Positions 1-7,844 of a DNA stretch of 64,000 nucleotides are shown piece by piece. The DNA comes from an uncultured Dehalococcoidia bacterium (GTDB taxonomy: Bacteria > Chloroflexota > Dehalococcoidia > Lucifugimonadales > CAJWER01): the NCBI GenBank assembly GCA_958296115.1, contig OY282442.1:406001-470000 (forward strand), given 5' to 3'. The notes beneath the pieces are model-generated. The model was not told the origin of the DNA, searched no databases, and was given only the letters and a program-made list of their open reading frames with translations. The stretch's first letter is position 1; every line of letters starts with the position of its first letter. A program made the position numbers and the translations under genes.

Positions 1-123
1 GACCGCTTCTTCATAGACTGCGTCAGGAACGACACCCCCATATCGCCGCCAGCCGCAGACCTAAGCGACGCCCTCAAGACGATGGAGCTGGCCGACGCAA
101 TCCTCGCAGGCCTGCGGGAGTAG
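1..123 (+). CDS. C-terminal end of a probable Gfo/Idh/MocA-type oxidoreductase (partial)
   Basis: The window opens inside a reading frame that runs in frame 1 to TAG at 121-123, giving 40 residues. The tail DALKTMELADAILAGLRE is the kind of last helix seen at the end of Gfo/Idh/MocA NAD(P)-dependent oxidoreductases, where a D-A-L/A-x-x-x-E-x-A-x-A motif closes the C-terminal domain. The start and the Rossmann domain lie outside the window, so substrate and function cannot be judged. The family call rests on this short tail alone. Confidence 0.45.
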   Translation, partial: DRFFIDCVRNDTPISPPAADLSDALKTMELADAILAGLRE

Positions 124-321
124 CGCCGCCGCCGAGTCCATCGGACGGACTGGACAGCAGCCCGCCCCTCGGTACACAATGGTTGCGCCTCGCTCGTCAA
201 ATTGAGGATGGGCAAATAGCTGGGACGGCTGCCCGGTCGCGGACACCACAAACAGGTTGAGGCTCCCGTCGTTCCCACGAAGCGGGACCCCTAGACCACG
301 ACTGCAACCGGCGGGGATTCG

Positions 322-885
322 ATGCACAGGCCGAGCCAACACCACAAGGGCCGCCTACTCGTCAGGATACGGAGAGTCACCCCGGCGCTCTTCGACCCCC
401 GCTTGGCGGGGCGCGGCCGAACCTATGCCTTCCAATCCCTCCTCGCAACCTTGTCGCTGCTCGTCATTCTAGTCGTCACCGACGTCTTCCTGAACGTTGC
501 CATAGTGGTCGCGATGGCCTCCACGGTCTTCATTATATTCGTAGTCCCGGACAGCGTTGCAGCAACCCCGCGCAAGGTCATCGGCGGCCACCTTGCCGGA
601 GTAGCGGCAGGCTCCCTAGTGGCAGCCATCATCGGCATCCCCGAAATCGCCTCCGCCGTAGAGTCATCGGGCGCCCTGTTCAGCGCCATCGCCGCCCTCA
701 CCGTCGGGTTCAGCGTGGCGTTGATGGTGGTAACCAACGCCGAGCACCCTCCAGCCGCCGGCGCCGCACTCGGTCTCGTCGTCGAAGGATGGAGCTGGTC
801 AGCCATCGGCGTAATCATAATCGGCGCAATCGCCCTCTCCGCCATACGCATAGCGCTCAGGCCAAGGCTCATCAACCTCCTCTAA
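322..885 (+). CDS. HPP-family integral membrane protein
   Basis: The 187-residue product has a basic N-terminal stretch of about 35 residues followed by four to five strongly hydrophobic segments (about 38-80, 88-110, 118-135, 150-175). The sequence EHPPAAGAALGLV near residues 141-153 is the HPP signature that names this family, which sits in the inner membrane; some members have been linked to nitrite transport in plastids and cyanobacteria, but the bacterial role is mostly unknown. The gene stands alone with about 200 bp of empty sequence upstream. The start is uncertain because the first 30 residues look unlike the family, and a later start is possible. Confidence 0.75.
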   Translation: MHRPSQHHKGRLLVRIRRVTPALFDPRLAGRGRTYAFQSLLATLSLLVILVVTDVFLNVAIVVAMASTVFIIFVVPDSVAATPRKVIGGHLAGVAAGSLVAAIIGIPEIASAVESSGALFSAIAALTVGFSVALMVVTNAEHPPAAGAALGLVVEGWSWSAIGVIIIGAIALSAIRIALRPRLINLL

Positions 886-1157
886 CCTCTCTCGTTGCTC
901 TAGAGACTGACAGGGCTAGGTATCCGCATTCGTCGTTACCATGAAAATAGAGCATTCCAGGCAACTGGACCGCCGCACCTCTTGTTCCTTCCCCAGAGGG
1001 GAAGATTAATACGGGGGCGGCGGAGAGCTTCGGCATCCCAGAGGAGATGGTCGTGATCCAGCCGCCGTTGACGGTGGAGTGAGCAGGAGGTCGCTAGTGC
1101 AAGCACAACCTCCACGTGATATGATATTAGCCTCAAGGCAAGGAGGAGGGGCGCCAC

Positions 1158-1358
1158 ATGACCACCAAGGATCAAGAGCGGGAATCGCTAGTGGACGAGT
1201 TCGAAAACAGGGAGGCAGGTGTGGCCGACTTGATGGAACTCTATGAGAGGATAGAGAACGTCTACGTTCAGGCGTCCGCCTCAGTGCCTGATAGTGAGAT
1301 AGTATACACCTCAGATTCTACGAACATAGATGGGAGAGTCGATGCCCACATGGGGTGA
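1158..1358 (+). CDS. small acidic hypothetical protein translationally linked to a serine protease
   Basis: A 66-residue acidic, probably helical protein with no recognised domain. A strong Shine-Dalgarno (AAGGAGG, 1139-1145) precedes the ATG at 1158. Its last codons overlap the start of the downstream serine protease (ATG 1342), which points to translational coupling and a shared transcript. A TATGAT sequence at 1120-1125 could serve as the -10 box, but the matching -35 is poor. Function is unknown; the arrangement suggests it works with, or regulates, the protease. Confidence 0.6.
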   Translation: MTTKDQERESLVDEFENREAGVADLMELYERIENVYVQASASVPDSEIVYTSDSTNIDGRVDAHMG

Positions 1359-2358
1359 AATTCTAAAAGAGATCAAGGAGTCCACTACCCCATCCGCTTA
1401 TGACAACGTTCGTAGGAAGTACCTGCGTCGGATGGCTGATCGAACCGGAAGGGCGGTCATACTTTATGCGACTGCATGGCTTGAATCCCGTGCAATTCCG
1501 CCTGCGGAGTTACAAATCGGGCTGGCTGATGTTCAGGGATTGATGGAGACGGTTTCCAACCTTGGCGAACGGGAGCTGGACCTCATTGTGCATAGTCCAG
1601 GAGGCTCGGCGGAGGCTGCCGAGTCCCTTGTGGAGTACCTGAGAGCGCGATTCGATCATATCAGGGTCTTTGTACCCGTAGCGGCTATGTCCGCAGCGAC
1701 TATGGTAGCGCTCTCCGCCGATGAACTGGTCATGGCTCAGCACTCGCAACTCGGGCCCATCGACCCGCAGTTCATCATCTCCACGCCCGAAGGAGCGAGA
1801 TCGGCGCCGGCCCAGGCGATACTCAATCAGTTTGAACTTGCCAAGCGCGAGTGCAGAACCCCGGAGAACCTCGCCGCTTGGATGCCGATTCTCAGGACAT
1901 ACGCGCCCGGTCTGCTGACTCAATGCGCGGACTCCAAGAAACTGGCATCCGAAATGGTCGCTGGATGGCTAGAACGCTACATGCTATCGGGCGACGAGGA
2001 TGCCGCCACCAAGTCCAAGGAGATCGCGGCCTGGTTCGCAGACTACGAATCATTTCGCTCGCACGGACGGCGTGTTGGCCGCCAGCAGGCTCGTGACAAT
2101 GGGGTGCGAGTAGTTGACTTGGAAGACGACAACCAGCTTCAGGATGTGGTTCTCTCGGTTCACCATGCGACGATGCACACGTTCTCCGGCACGCCGGCAC
2201 ACAAGATCATTGAGAATCACCGTGAGCGAGCCTGGGTCCGAATGGGTTCCATTCAGCAGGGGCCTGCGGTGGGTGTCCCCCTGCCAAGTCAGCCACCGGA
2301 CAAGCCTCTCCCACCGAATAACCGGGCGGAGCGGCGGCGCCAACGAAAGGGTAGGTAG
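1342..2358 (+). CDS. SDH/SppA-like (Clp-fold) serine protease
   Basis: About 338 residues from ATG 1342 (MPTWGEILKEI), chosen over the ATG at 1330 because GGGAG lies five bases upstream of it and the family commonly begins this way. The core fits the serine dehydrogenase proteinase family (PF01972 type): a glycine-rich VHSPGGSAEAAESL segment near residue 92 and AAMSAATMVALSADEL near 120, where the serine after Met is the expected nucleophile, followed by the QLGPIDPQF segment that ends the active site. No signal peptide is visible, so it may be cytosolic or membrane-peripheral. The C-terminal end is basic and proline-rich. It overlaps the small acidic ORF upstream. Confidence 0.75.
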   Translation: MPTWGEILKEIKESTTPSAYDNVRRKYLRRMADRTGRAVILYATAWLESRAIPPAELQIGLADVQGLMETVSNLGERELDLIVHSPGGSAEAAESLVEYLRARFDHIRVFVPVAAMSAATMVALSADELVMAQHSQLGPIDPQFIISTPEGARSAPAQAILNQFELAKRECRTPENLAAWMPILRTYAPGLLTQCADSKKLASEMVAGWLERYMLSGDEDAATKSKEIAAWFADYESFRSHGRRVGRQQARDNGVRVVDLEDDNQLQDVVLSVHHATMHTFSGTPAHKIIENHRERAWVRMGSIQQGPAVGVPLPSQPPDKPLPPNNRAERRRQRKGR

Positions 2359-2500
2359 AAGCGGTTTCCCAGCAGGCTCTTGACATTCAGGCGCGATTCG
2401 ACCCGGCAGACCGACGAACGCCCCCAAGCATGAAAATGGCGGCGCAACCCTCACGGCGCGGTTGCCTGTCGAATCCGCAGGCAGTCATAATAGCCCCGTG

Positions 2501-3640
2501 ATGGACGCCGCAATCAGAAGAACCATCGAGGGGATCCACGCATCGCCCGCCATGGCCGTCATCACCGCGGCTGGGGCGGGCGGGCGCGCCGTCACTTGGC
2601 TCCTCCAGGTCCCCGGCGCATCGCGCACCATCCTCGAAATCACCGTCCCCTACGCATCCGCGGCGCTCGAAGACTACCTCGCCTTCTCTCCCAAGCAGGT
2701 CGTGTCCGAAGAGGTCGCCCTGGAGATGTCCCGCCGCGCCTTCGAACGCGCGAGCCAGTTGGCAGACGCCGCGCCCACAATCGGAATCGGCGCAACCGCA
2801 ACCATCAGCACCGACAGGCCCAAGCGCGGCCAGCACCGATGCTATGTCGCCTCACGCTCCGCCAGGGGCCAGAGTGGATACGGCGTAACCCTCGAAAAGG
2901 GACTACGCGGCAGGACCGTGGAAGACGGCATTGTTAGCAGGCTCATAATCCGGCTGCTCGCCGAAGAGTGCGGCGTGAGCTTCGACGCGGAGCTCGGACT
3001 GCTGCCCAGCGAGCTCCTCGAAACCCTGCCGAGCGAACCCCGCGCACCCCTGCGCGAGTTGCTGGGAGGCGCGCTCCAATGCGTCGCCGTGGACAGGAAC
3101 GGAACACCGTCCGCCGCGGCGTCCAGCCATCGAGCGCTGCTATCCGGCTCGTTCGACCCGTTGCACGACGGCCACCTGGCGCTCGCCAGGACAGCGTCCC
3201 AGATGCTCGGCGTCGAGACCGCCTTCGAGTTGTCCGTCCTGAACGTGGACAAGCCCCCTCTCGGCGAGGACGAAATCTCCAGGCGGCTGCGCCAGTTCGA
3301 GGGCGTGTCCGACGTAGCGCTCACCCGGGCCCCCACCTTCGTCGAAAAGGCCCGCATCCTACCCAACGTAACCTTCGTAATTGGCCGGGACACCGCCGAG
3401 CGCCTGTTCGACCCCAGGTACTACGGCGGCAGCCCCGAAGGCATGCGCCGCGCCCTCTCGGAAATCCGGGAGCGCGGATGCCGATTCCTCGTCGCGGGAA
3501 GGCTCGACGGCGGCAGGTTCCGCTCCGCCGAAGAGATCGAGGCGCCCCCCGTGTTCGCGGACATGCTCACGCCAATCCCGGAGTCCAGGTTCCGCCTCGA
3601 CATATCCTCCACCGCCATCAGGGAAGCCGCCGCGCCATGA
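2501..3640 (+). CDS. CinA_C-like / nicotinate-nucleotide adenylyltransferase-like fusion protein
   Basis: Residues about 1-165 follow the CinA C-terminal fold (LLQVPGASRTILEITVPYA and VSEEVALEMSRRAFERA resemble the CinA segments VPGAS and VSEETA). The position of the catalytic Ser in the usual ESCTGG motif reads TAAGAGG, so nicotinamide-nucleotide deamidase activity is doubtful. Residues about 210-379 form a nucleotidyltransferase with GSFDPLHDGHL (the GxFxPxHxGH nucleotide site) near 216 and ISSTAIR near the end, as in NadD/NMNAT. ATG 2501 is chosen; a TTG at 2462 would add 13 residues. The stop overlaps the ubiD start (ATGA), so the two are co-translated. The partner of the transferred nucleotide is unknown, with NaMN the obvious candidate. 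Confidence 0.75.
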   Translation: MDAAIRRTIEGIHASPAMAVITAAGAGGRAVTWLLQVPGASRTILEITVPYASAALEDYLAFSPKQVVSEEVALEMSRRAFERASQLADAAPTIGIGATATISTDRPKRGQHRCYVASRSARGQSGYGVTLEKGLRGRTVEDGIVSRLIIRLLAEECGVSFDAELGLLPSELLETLPSEPRAPLRELLGGALQCVAVDRNGTPSAAASSHRALLSGSFDPLHDGHLALARTASQMLGVETAFELSVLNVDKPPLGEDEISRRLRQFEGVSDVALTRAPTFVEKARILPNVTFVIGRDTAERLFDPRYYGGSPEGMRRALSEIRERGCRFLVAGRLDGGRFRSAEEIEAPPVFADMLTPIPESRFRLDISSTAIREAAAP

Positions 3641-5091
3641 AGTTCCAAGACCTGCGCCAGTTCGTCTCATTCCTCGAAGAGCGCGGCGAGCTCAAGCGCA
3701 TCGCCGCCCCCGTCAGCCGCGACCTCGAAATCTGCGAGATCGCCGACCGCATGGTCAAGTCCGGCGGCCCCGCGCTGCTCTTCGAGAACGTCGAGGGATT
3801 CGACATGCCCGCCCTCATCAACATCTACGGCTCCCACCAGCGCGTAGCATGGGCCCTGGGCGTCGAAGACGTGGAGGAGATAGCCGCCCGCGTCCGAAAG
3901 CTCATCGGCCTCACCCAGGGCCCGCCGGCGGGCCTCGTGAACAAGCTCCGCACACTGGGCGACCTCGCCGGCCTCGCCAGGAGCCAGCCCAAGATGGTCC
4001 GCAGCGCCCCATGCCAGGAGGTCGTGCTGACCGGCGACGACGCAAACCTCGACCGATTCCCCATCCTGAAATGCTGGCCCGAAGACGCCGGCCGATTCAT
4101 CACCCTGCCCCTTGTCATCAGCAGGGACCCCGTGACCGGCCGGCGGAACGTCGGCACCTACCGAATGCAGGTCTATGACCGCAGGACGACCGGAATGCAT
4201 TGGCAGAGCCACAAGGTCGGCGCGCGCCACTTCAGGGCCGGCGAGCAGGCGCGCGCCGAGCGCCTCGAAGTCGCCGCCGCCCTCGGCGGAGACCCCGCCA
4301 CCATGTGGGCCGGCTCCATGCCGCTCCCGCCAGACATGGACGAAATCGCCGCCGCAGGCGTCATCCGCCAAGAGCCAGTCGAGGTCGTCAGGTGCAAGAC
4401 CATCGACCTCGAAGCGCCCGCCCACGCCGAAATCGTGCTCGAAGGATACGTCGTCCCCGGCGAGACCCGCGCCGAAGGTCCCTTCGGAGACCACACAGGC
4501 TACTACTCCCTGCCCGACGAATACCCCGTATTCCACCTCACCGCAATCACGCACCGCCGCGACCCAATCTACCCGACCACCATGGTCGGCAGACCCCCGT
4601 CCGAGGACTTCTTCATGGGCAAGGCCAGCGAGCGCATCATGCTGCCAGCCCTCCAGCTCACCATCCCCGAAGTCGTGGACATGAACATGCCCGCAGAGGG
4701 CATATTCACCAACTACGTCCTCGTATCCATCAGGAAGGAATACCCCGGCCACGCCCAGAAGGTCATGTACGCGCTCTGGGGGCTGGGCCAGATGGCCCTC
4801 GTAAAGGGCATCGTCGTGTTCGATGCCCACGTCAACGTCCACGACCTATCCGAAGCCGCCTGGCGCGTCGGAGCCAACATAGACCCCAAGCGCGACATCC
4901 TGTTCGTGGACGGACCCGCCGACGACCTCGACCACGCGGCCTCCACCCCCAGATTCGGCAGCAAGATCGGCATAGACGCCACCGCCAAGGGCGCGAACGA
5001 AGGCCGCAGCCGCGAATGGCCCGCCGAAATCGTCATGAGCGGCGAGATAAAAAGCCTCGTCGACCGAAGATGGACCGAGTACGGCCTGTAA
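3637..5091 (+). CDS. ubiD: UbiD-family decarboxylase
   Basis: A 484-residue UbiD protein that would use prenylated FMN to decarboxylate an aromatic or alpha,beta-unsaturated acid. Typical segments are visible: MKFQDLRQFVSFLEERGEL at the start, the FPILKCWPEDAGRFITLP region, NVGTYRMQ, and EGPFGDHTGYYSLPDEYP, which carries acidic residues of the active site. It overlaps the CinA_C/NadD-like gene by 4 bp and the ubiA start by 22 bp, and ubiX follows. Together these supply the enzymes for ring prenylation, prFMN cofactor formation and decarboxylation in ubiquinone or, via the MqnP/L/M branch, futalosine-type menaquinone synthesis. Which quinone is made cannot be told here. Confidence 0.92.
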   Translation: MKFQDLRQFVSFLEERGELKRIAAPVSRDLEICEIADRMVKSGGPALLFENVEGFDMPALINIYGSHQRVAWALGVEDVEEIAARVRKLIGLTQGPPAGLVNKLRTLGDLAGLARSQPKMVRSAPCQEVVLTGDDANLDRFPILKCWPEDAGRFITLPLVISRDPVTGRRNVGTYRMQVYDRRTTGMHWQSHKVGARHFRAGEQARAERLEVAAALGGDPATMWAGSMPLPPDMDEIAAAGVIRQEPVEVVRCKTIDLEAPAHAEIVLEGYVVPGETRAEGPFGDHTGYYSLPDEYPVFHLTAITHRRDPIYPTTMVGRPPSEDFFMGKASERIMLPALQLTIPEVVDMNMPAEGIFTNYVLVSIRKEYPGHAQKVMYALWGLGQMALVKGIVVFDAHVNVHDLSEAAWRVGANIDPKRDILFVDGPADDLDHAASTPRFGSKIGIDATAKGANEGRSREWPAEIVMSGEIKSLVDRRWTEYGL

Positions 5092-5963
5092 CCGCGAAAG
5101 CCCTCGGCATCGCCCGCAGGCTACCCCTCTTCCTGGACGCCGTGCGCTTCCAGGAGACCATATTCGCCCTGCCCTTCGCCTACTCCGGGATGCTGCTCGC
5201 CGCCGACGGCATGCCAACCCTCCACGCCTTCGCCTGGATATCCGCCGCAATGGTCGGAGCGCGAACCCTCGGCATGGCAGCCAACCGCATCATAGACCGC
5301 CACATAGACTCCGACAACCCCAGGACGGCCATGCGGCACCTGCCCAGCGGCCTGCTGAAGGCGGCCGACCTATACGCCCTATCCGCCGTGGCAGCCGCCC
5401 TCCTACTCATAGCCGCGTGGCAGCTCAACCCCCTCGCCCTGGCGCTGGCGCCCGTCGCCGCCGCATACCTCATAGCCTACCCATTCGCCAAGCGGTTCAC
5501 GTGGGCCGCCAGCTTCTTCCTCGGCTGGGCGCTCGCCATAGCCCCATCCGCCGCCTGGATAGGCGTCAGGGGCAGCCTCGCGTGGGAACCCGCGCTCCTC
5601 TCGTGCGCCGTCGCCGCATGGGCCGCCAGCTTCGACATCCTCTACCACGCCCAGGACCGCGACTTCTACGTCGAGCGCGGTCTCCACTCCGTCGCCCAGC
5701 GCTTCGGAATCCCGGCAGCCTTCCGAATCTCCGCCGCCCTCGACGCGCTCGCCGTCATATGCCTACTGGCGCTCGGCCTGTCCCTGTCGCTGCCGCTCGC
5801 ATACTTCATCGGATGCGCCGCCGCCGCCGCCCTCCTCGCATACAGGCGCCGCATCATATCCCCAAGCGACCTCTCCCAGATGGGCATGGCATTCATGCGA
5901 ATCAACGCCTACGTCTCCACCGCCATATTCGTCGCCGTCCTGGTCTCGACGCTCATGCCATGA
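5070..5963 (+). CDS. ubiA: UbiA-family aromatic prenyltransferase
   Basis: A 297-residue polytopic membrane protein from ATG 5070, inside the end of ubiD. The first aspartate motif NRIIDRHIDSDNPRT (near residue 71) and the second, DILYHAQDRD (near 190), are the Mg-prenyl-diphosphate sites of the UbiA family. About eight to nine hydrophobic helices alternate with these loops. It would attach a polyprenyl chain to 4-hydroxybenzoate or 1,4-dihydroxy-6-naphthoate in the inner membrane. Its placement between ubiD and ubiX supports a quinone role (UbiA or MqnP). Confidence 0.9.
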   Translation: MDRVRPVTAKALGIARRLPLFLDAVRFQETIFALPFAYSGMLLAADGMPTLHAFAWISAAMVGARTLGMAANRIIDRHIDSDNPRTAMRHLPSGLLKAADLYALSAVAAALLLIAAWQLNPLALALAPVAAAYLIAYPFAKRFTWAASFFLGWALAIAPSAAWIGVRGSLAWEPALLSCAVAAWAASFDILYHAQDRDFYVERGLHSVAQRFGIPAAFRISAALDALAVICLLALGLSLSLPLAYFIGCAAAAALLAYRRRIISPSDLSQMGMAFMRINAYVSTAIFVAVLVSTLMP

Positions 5964-6011
5964 GCCGATTCAGCCAAGCTGCCCCCGTGTTATCTGTGGT
6001 AAATTAGCCCC

Positions 6012-6608
6012 ATGGACAAGAAACCCGTAATCATAGGAATATCGGGCGCAAGCGGCTCCGCCCTCGCCCACGCCGCCGTCGAGCGCATTCTAGCCCTCGA
6101 ATGGCCCGTCATAGCCACCATATCCCCAGCCGCAAGAATGGTCTGGCGCGGCGAAATGGCCGAATCCTTCGGCGAAGCCATCGAGCGCTGGACCGACACC
6201 GGCCTATTCACCACCTACCCCATCGGCGACCTCGCCGCCCCCATAGCCAGCGGAACCTACCCCGTGCATGGCATGGCAATCGTACCCTGCAGCATGGGAA
6301 CCGCCGCCGCCATAGCGACCGGCCTCTCCGACAACCTCATGCGCCGAGCAGCCGACGTGGCCCTCAAAGAACGCAACCCCTTGGTAATAATCCCCAGGGA
6401 AACCCCAATGAACGCCATCCACCTCGAAAACCTCGCCAAGATAGCCCGCCTCGGCGCAACCATACTCCCACCCCACCCAGCCTTCTACCTCAACCCCCAG
6501 ACCACCGCCGACACAATAGACTTCATAACCCACCGCCTCCTCCTATCCCTAGGCCTCACCGCCACCCTCCCAGCCCGCCTCCAATACAAACCCGAGGAGG
6601 AGAATTAG
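6012..6608 (+). CDS. ubiX: UbiX flavin prenyltransferase
   Basis: A 198-residue protein that makes prenylated FMN, the cofactor of UbiD, from reduced FMN and dimethylallyl phosphate. GISGASGSALA at residues 9-19 is the FMN-binding loop, VPCSMGTAAAIATGLSDNL (near 95) and PRETPMNAIHLENL (near 133) are standard UbiX segments, and the C-terminal PAFYLNPQT lies at the active site. It follows ubiA by 48 bp. Its TAG overlaps the stop codon of the convergent druA by 3 bp, so the defence locus begins exactly where this operon ends. Confidence 0.92.
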   Translation: MDKKPVIIGISGASGSALAHAAVERILALEWPVIATISPAARMVWRGEMAESFGEAIERWTDTGLFTTYPIGDLAAPIASGTYPVHGMAIVPCSMGTAAAIATGLSDNLMRRAADVALKERNPLVIIPRETPMNAIHLENLAKIARLGATILPPHPAFYLNPQTTADTIDFITHRLLLSLGLTATLPARLQYKPEEEN

Positions 6609-7840
6609 GGCTGCAAGTCAGGCAAGAACTCTTCTCTACGAAACTGGCGATAGTCCGGCTTCCTTCTACTCCGTGGAACCACCCAACGCTCCCGCGCCAG
6701 ATCGGATATCTCGTCAACGGTCAGGTGGTCGAACGCCGGTTCATCATCTCTGCCCGCAAGGAAATCTCGCGCGTTACTTGCAATTGGCATCGCGTAAGCT
6801 TCGCGTTTGATACCATGCTTGAGTATCTCGTCAGGGTCTAACCCGATCGTTCCCAGCCCTACCCTCGCAACTCTGATGCGCCAGTTGGGTCCATCGCCGA
6901 ACTGGTGTCCATCCGCATACCAATGCTCGTCCTCTTGAAGAACCCGCCGCAACTGCAAGAACAGGCCATCCGTGATCTGGAAGTGTCCATACCCTATGGT
7001 CGTACCAAGCTTATGTAGGACCACTACTGGACGGGTGCCCTCAATGAGCTTCAACCGGTTGTACATGGACGATCTTCCAAGGGCAGACGTAACTGTCACA
7101 AGGGCTAGGCGCGCGCCCTTCCGCTTCCCGCTAATGGCGCCACGACGCTTCCCATACCGCTTCTCGAACGCCTGGGCAACTTCTCTCGAGGCAATGAGAG
7201 AAGTAACCAGCTTCCCTCCCAGCAGGTCAGCGTAGGGCGGCGCAGAGCCGACGACATAGGCGTCCATCACGTTGACGAGCCTCTCTCGCCTGTCGGACTG
7301 GTTCCAGCCTATCCACCTGTCACGGGCGGCAAGATTGAAGACAGGGTCTCCCAGCGCGAACAGCCCTATCAGCTTCCCGTTGGTTCGGTCTTTGACGAGA
7401 TAGCGCAGCCTTCGGCCATATCCCTGCGACACGGGTATGGACCACATGAGAGTGGCGAACCTAAAGAGGTCGCCGTCCGACGTCCCCGACCGAGCCTCGA
7501 CCAATTCGGGCCGAATCGCCTCTGGTTCCACCTCGTCGCCGTTTGCGATCTCGCCACGGAAGCGCTCCAACTTACCCTTCAATGCCCGGTGTATTCGCTC
7601 TTGAGCTGTCTCTCTGTGAAAACGGTGAATGTCCCGAATGGCGCCCTTAGCAAGCTCGCCCTCCGGCCGGTGTCCGTTTAGACCAATTGCCGCAAGATGG
7701 TCCTCGATCTCCCTACGCAACGCGTCTCTATCCACGCACTCTCCGCTTGGCACAGGCGAAACGCCGTTACGGTAGCCATTCAGTGTAATGCCTTCCACAC
7801 TTGCAACTTCTTCGGCGGCGATTGTCTGTGTCAACACCAT
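6605..7840 (-). CDS. druA: DruA-like protein (DUF4338), Druantia anti-phage system
   Basis: A 411-residue protein from ATG 7840. An upstream in-frame ATG (8020) lies inside druE and is rejected because the family homology begins later. The core around residues 127-180 (LMWSIPVSQGYGRRLRYLV, then KLIGLFALGDPVFNL and RDRWIGW) and the following DAYVVGSAPPYADLLGGKL are characteristic of DUF4338, the DruA family of Druantia defence systems. Biochemical activity of DruA is not established. It lies 4 bp after the druE stop on the same strand, so both are surely co-transcribed. Its own stop overlaps that of ubiX. The additional DruB, DruC and DruD of type I are absent. Confidence 0.78.
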   Translation of the reverse strand: MVLTQTIAAEEVASVEGITLNGYRNGVSPVPSGECVDRDALRREIEDHLAAIGLNGHRPEGELAKGAIRDIHRFHRETAQERIHRALKGKLERFRGEIANGDEVEPEAIRPELVEARSGTSDGDLFRFATLMWSIPVSQGYGRRLRYLVKDRTNGKLIGLFALGDPVFNLAARDRWIGWNQSDRRERLVNVMDAYVVGSAPPYADLLGGKLVTSLIASREVAQAFEKRYGKRRGAISGKRKGARLALVTVTSALGRSSMYNRLKLIEGTRPVVVLHKLGTTIGYGHFQITDGLFLQLRRVLQEDEHWYADGHQFGDGPNWRIRVARVGLGTIGLDPDEILKHGIKREAYAMPIASNARDFLAGRDDEPAFDHLTVDEISDLARERWVVPRSRRKPDYRQFRREEFLPDLQP

Positions 7841-7844
7841 CGTG

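Noticed and set aside
3637-5091. A 707-residue frame starting at 2968 that includes ubiD
   Set aside because: The first 223 residues are an out-of-frame reading of the CinA_C/NadD-like gene; homology begins at MKFQDLRQ (3637).
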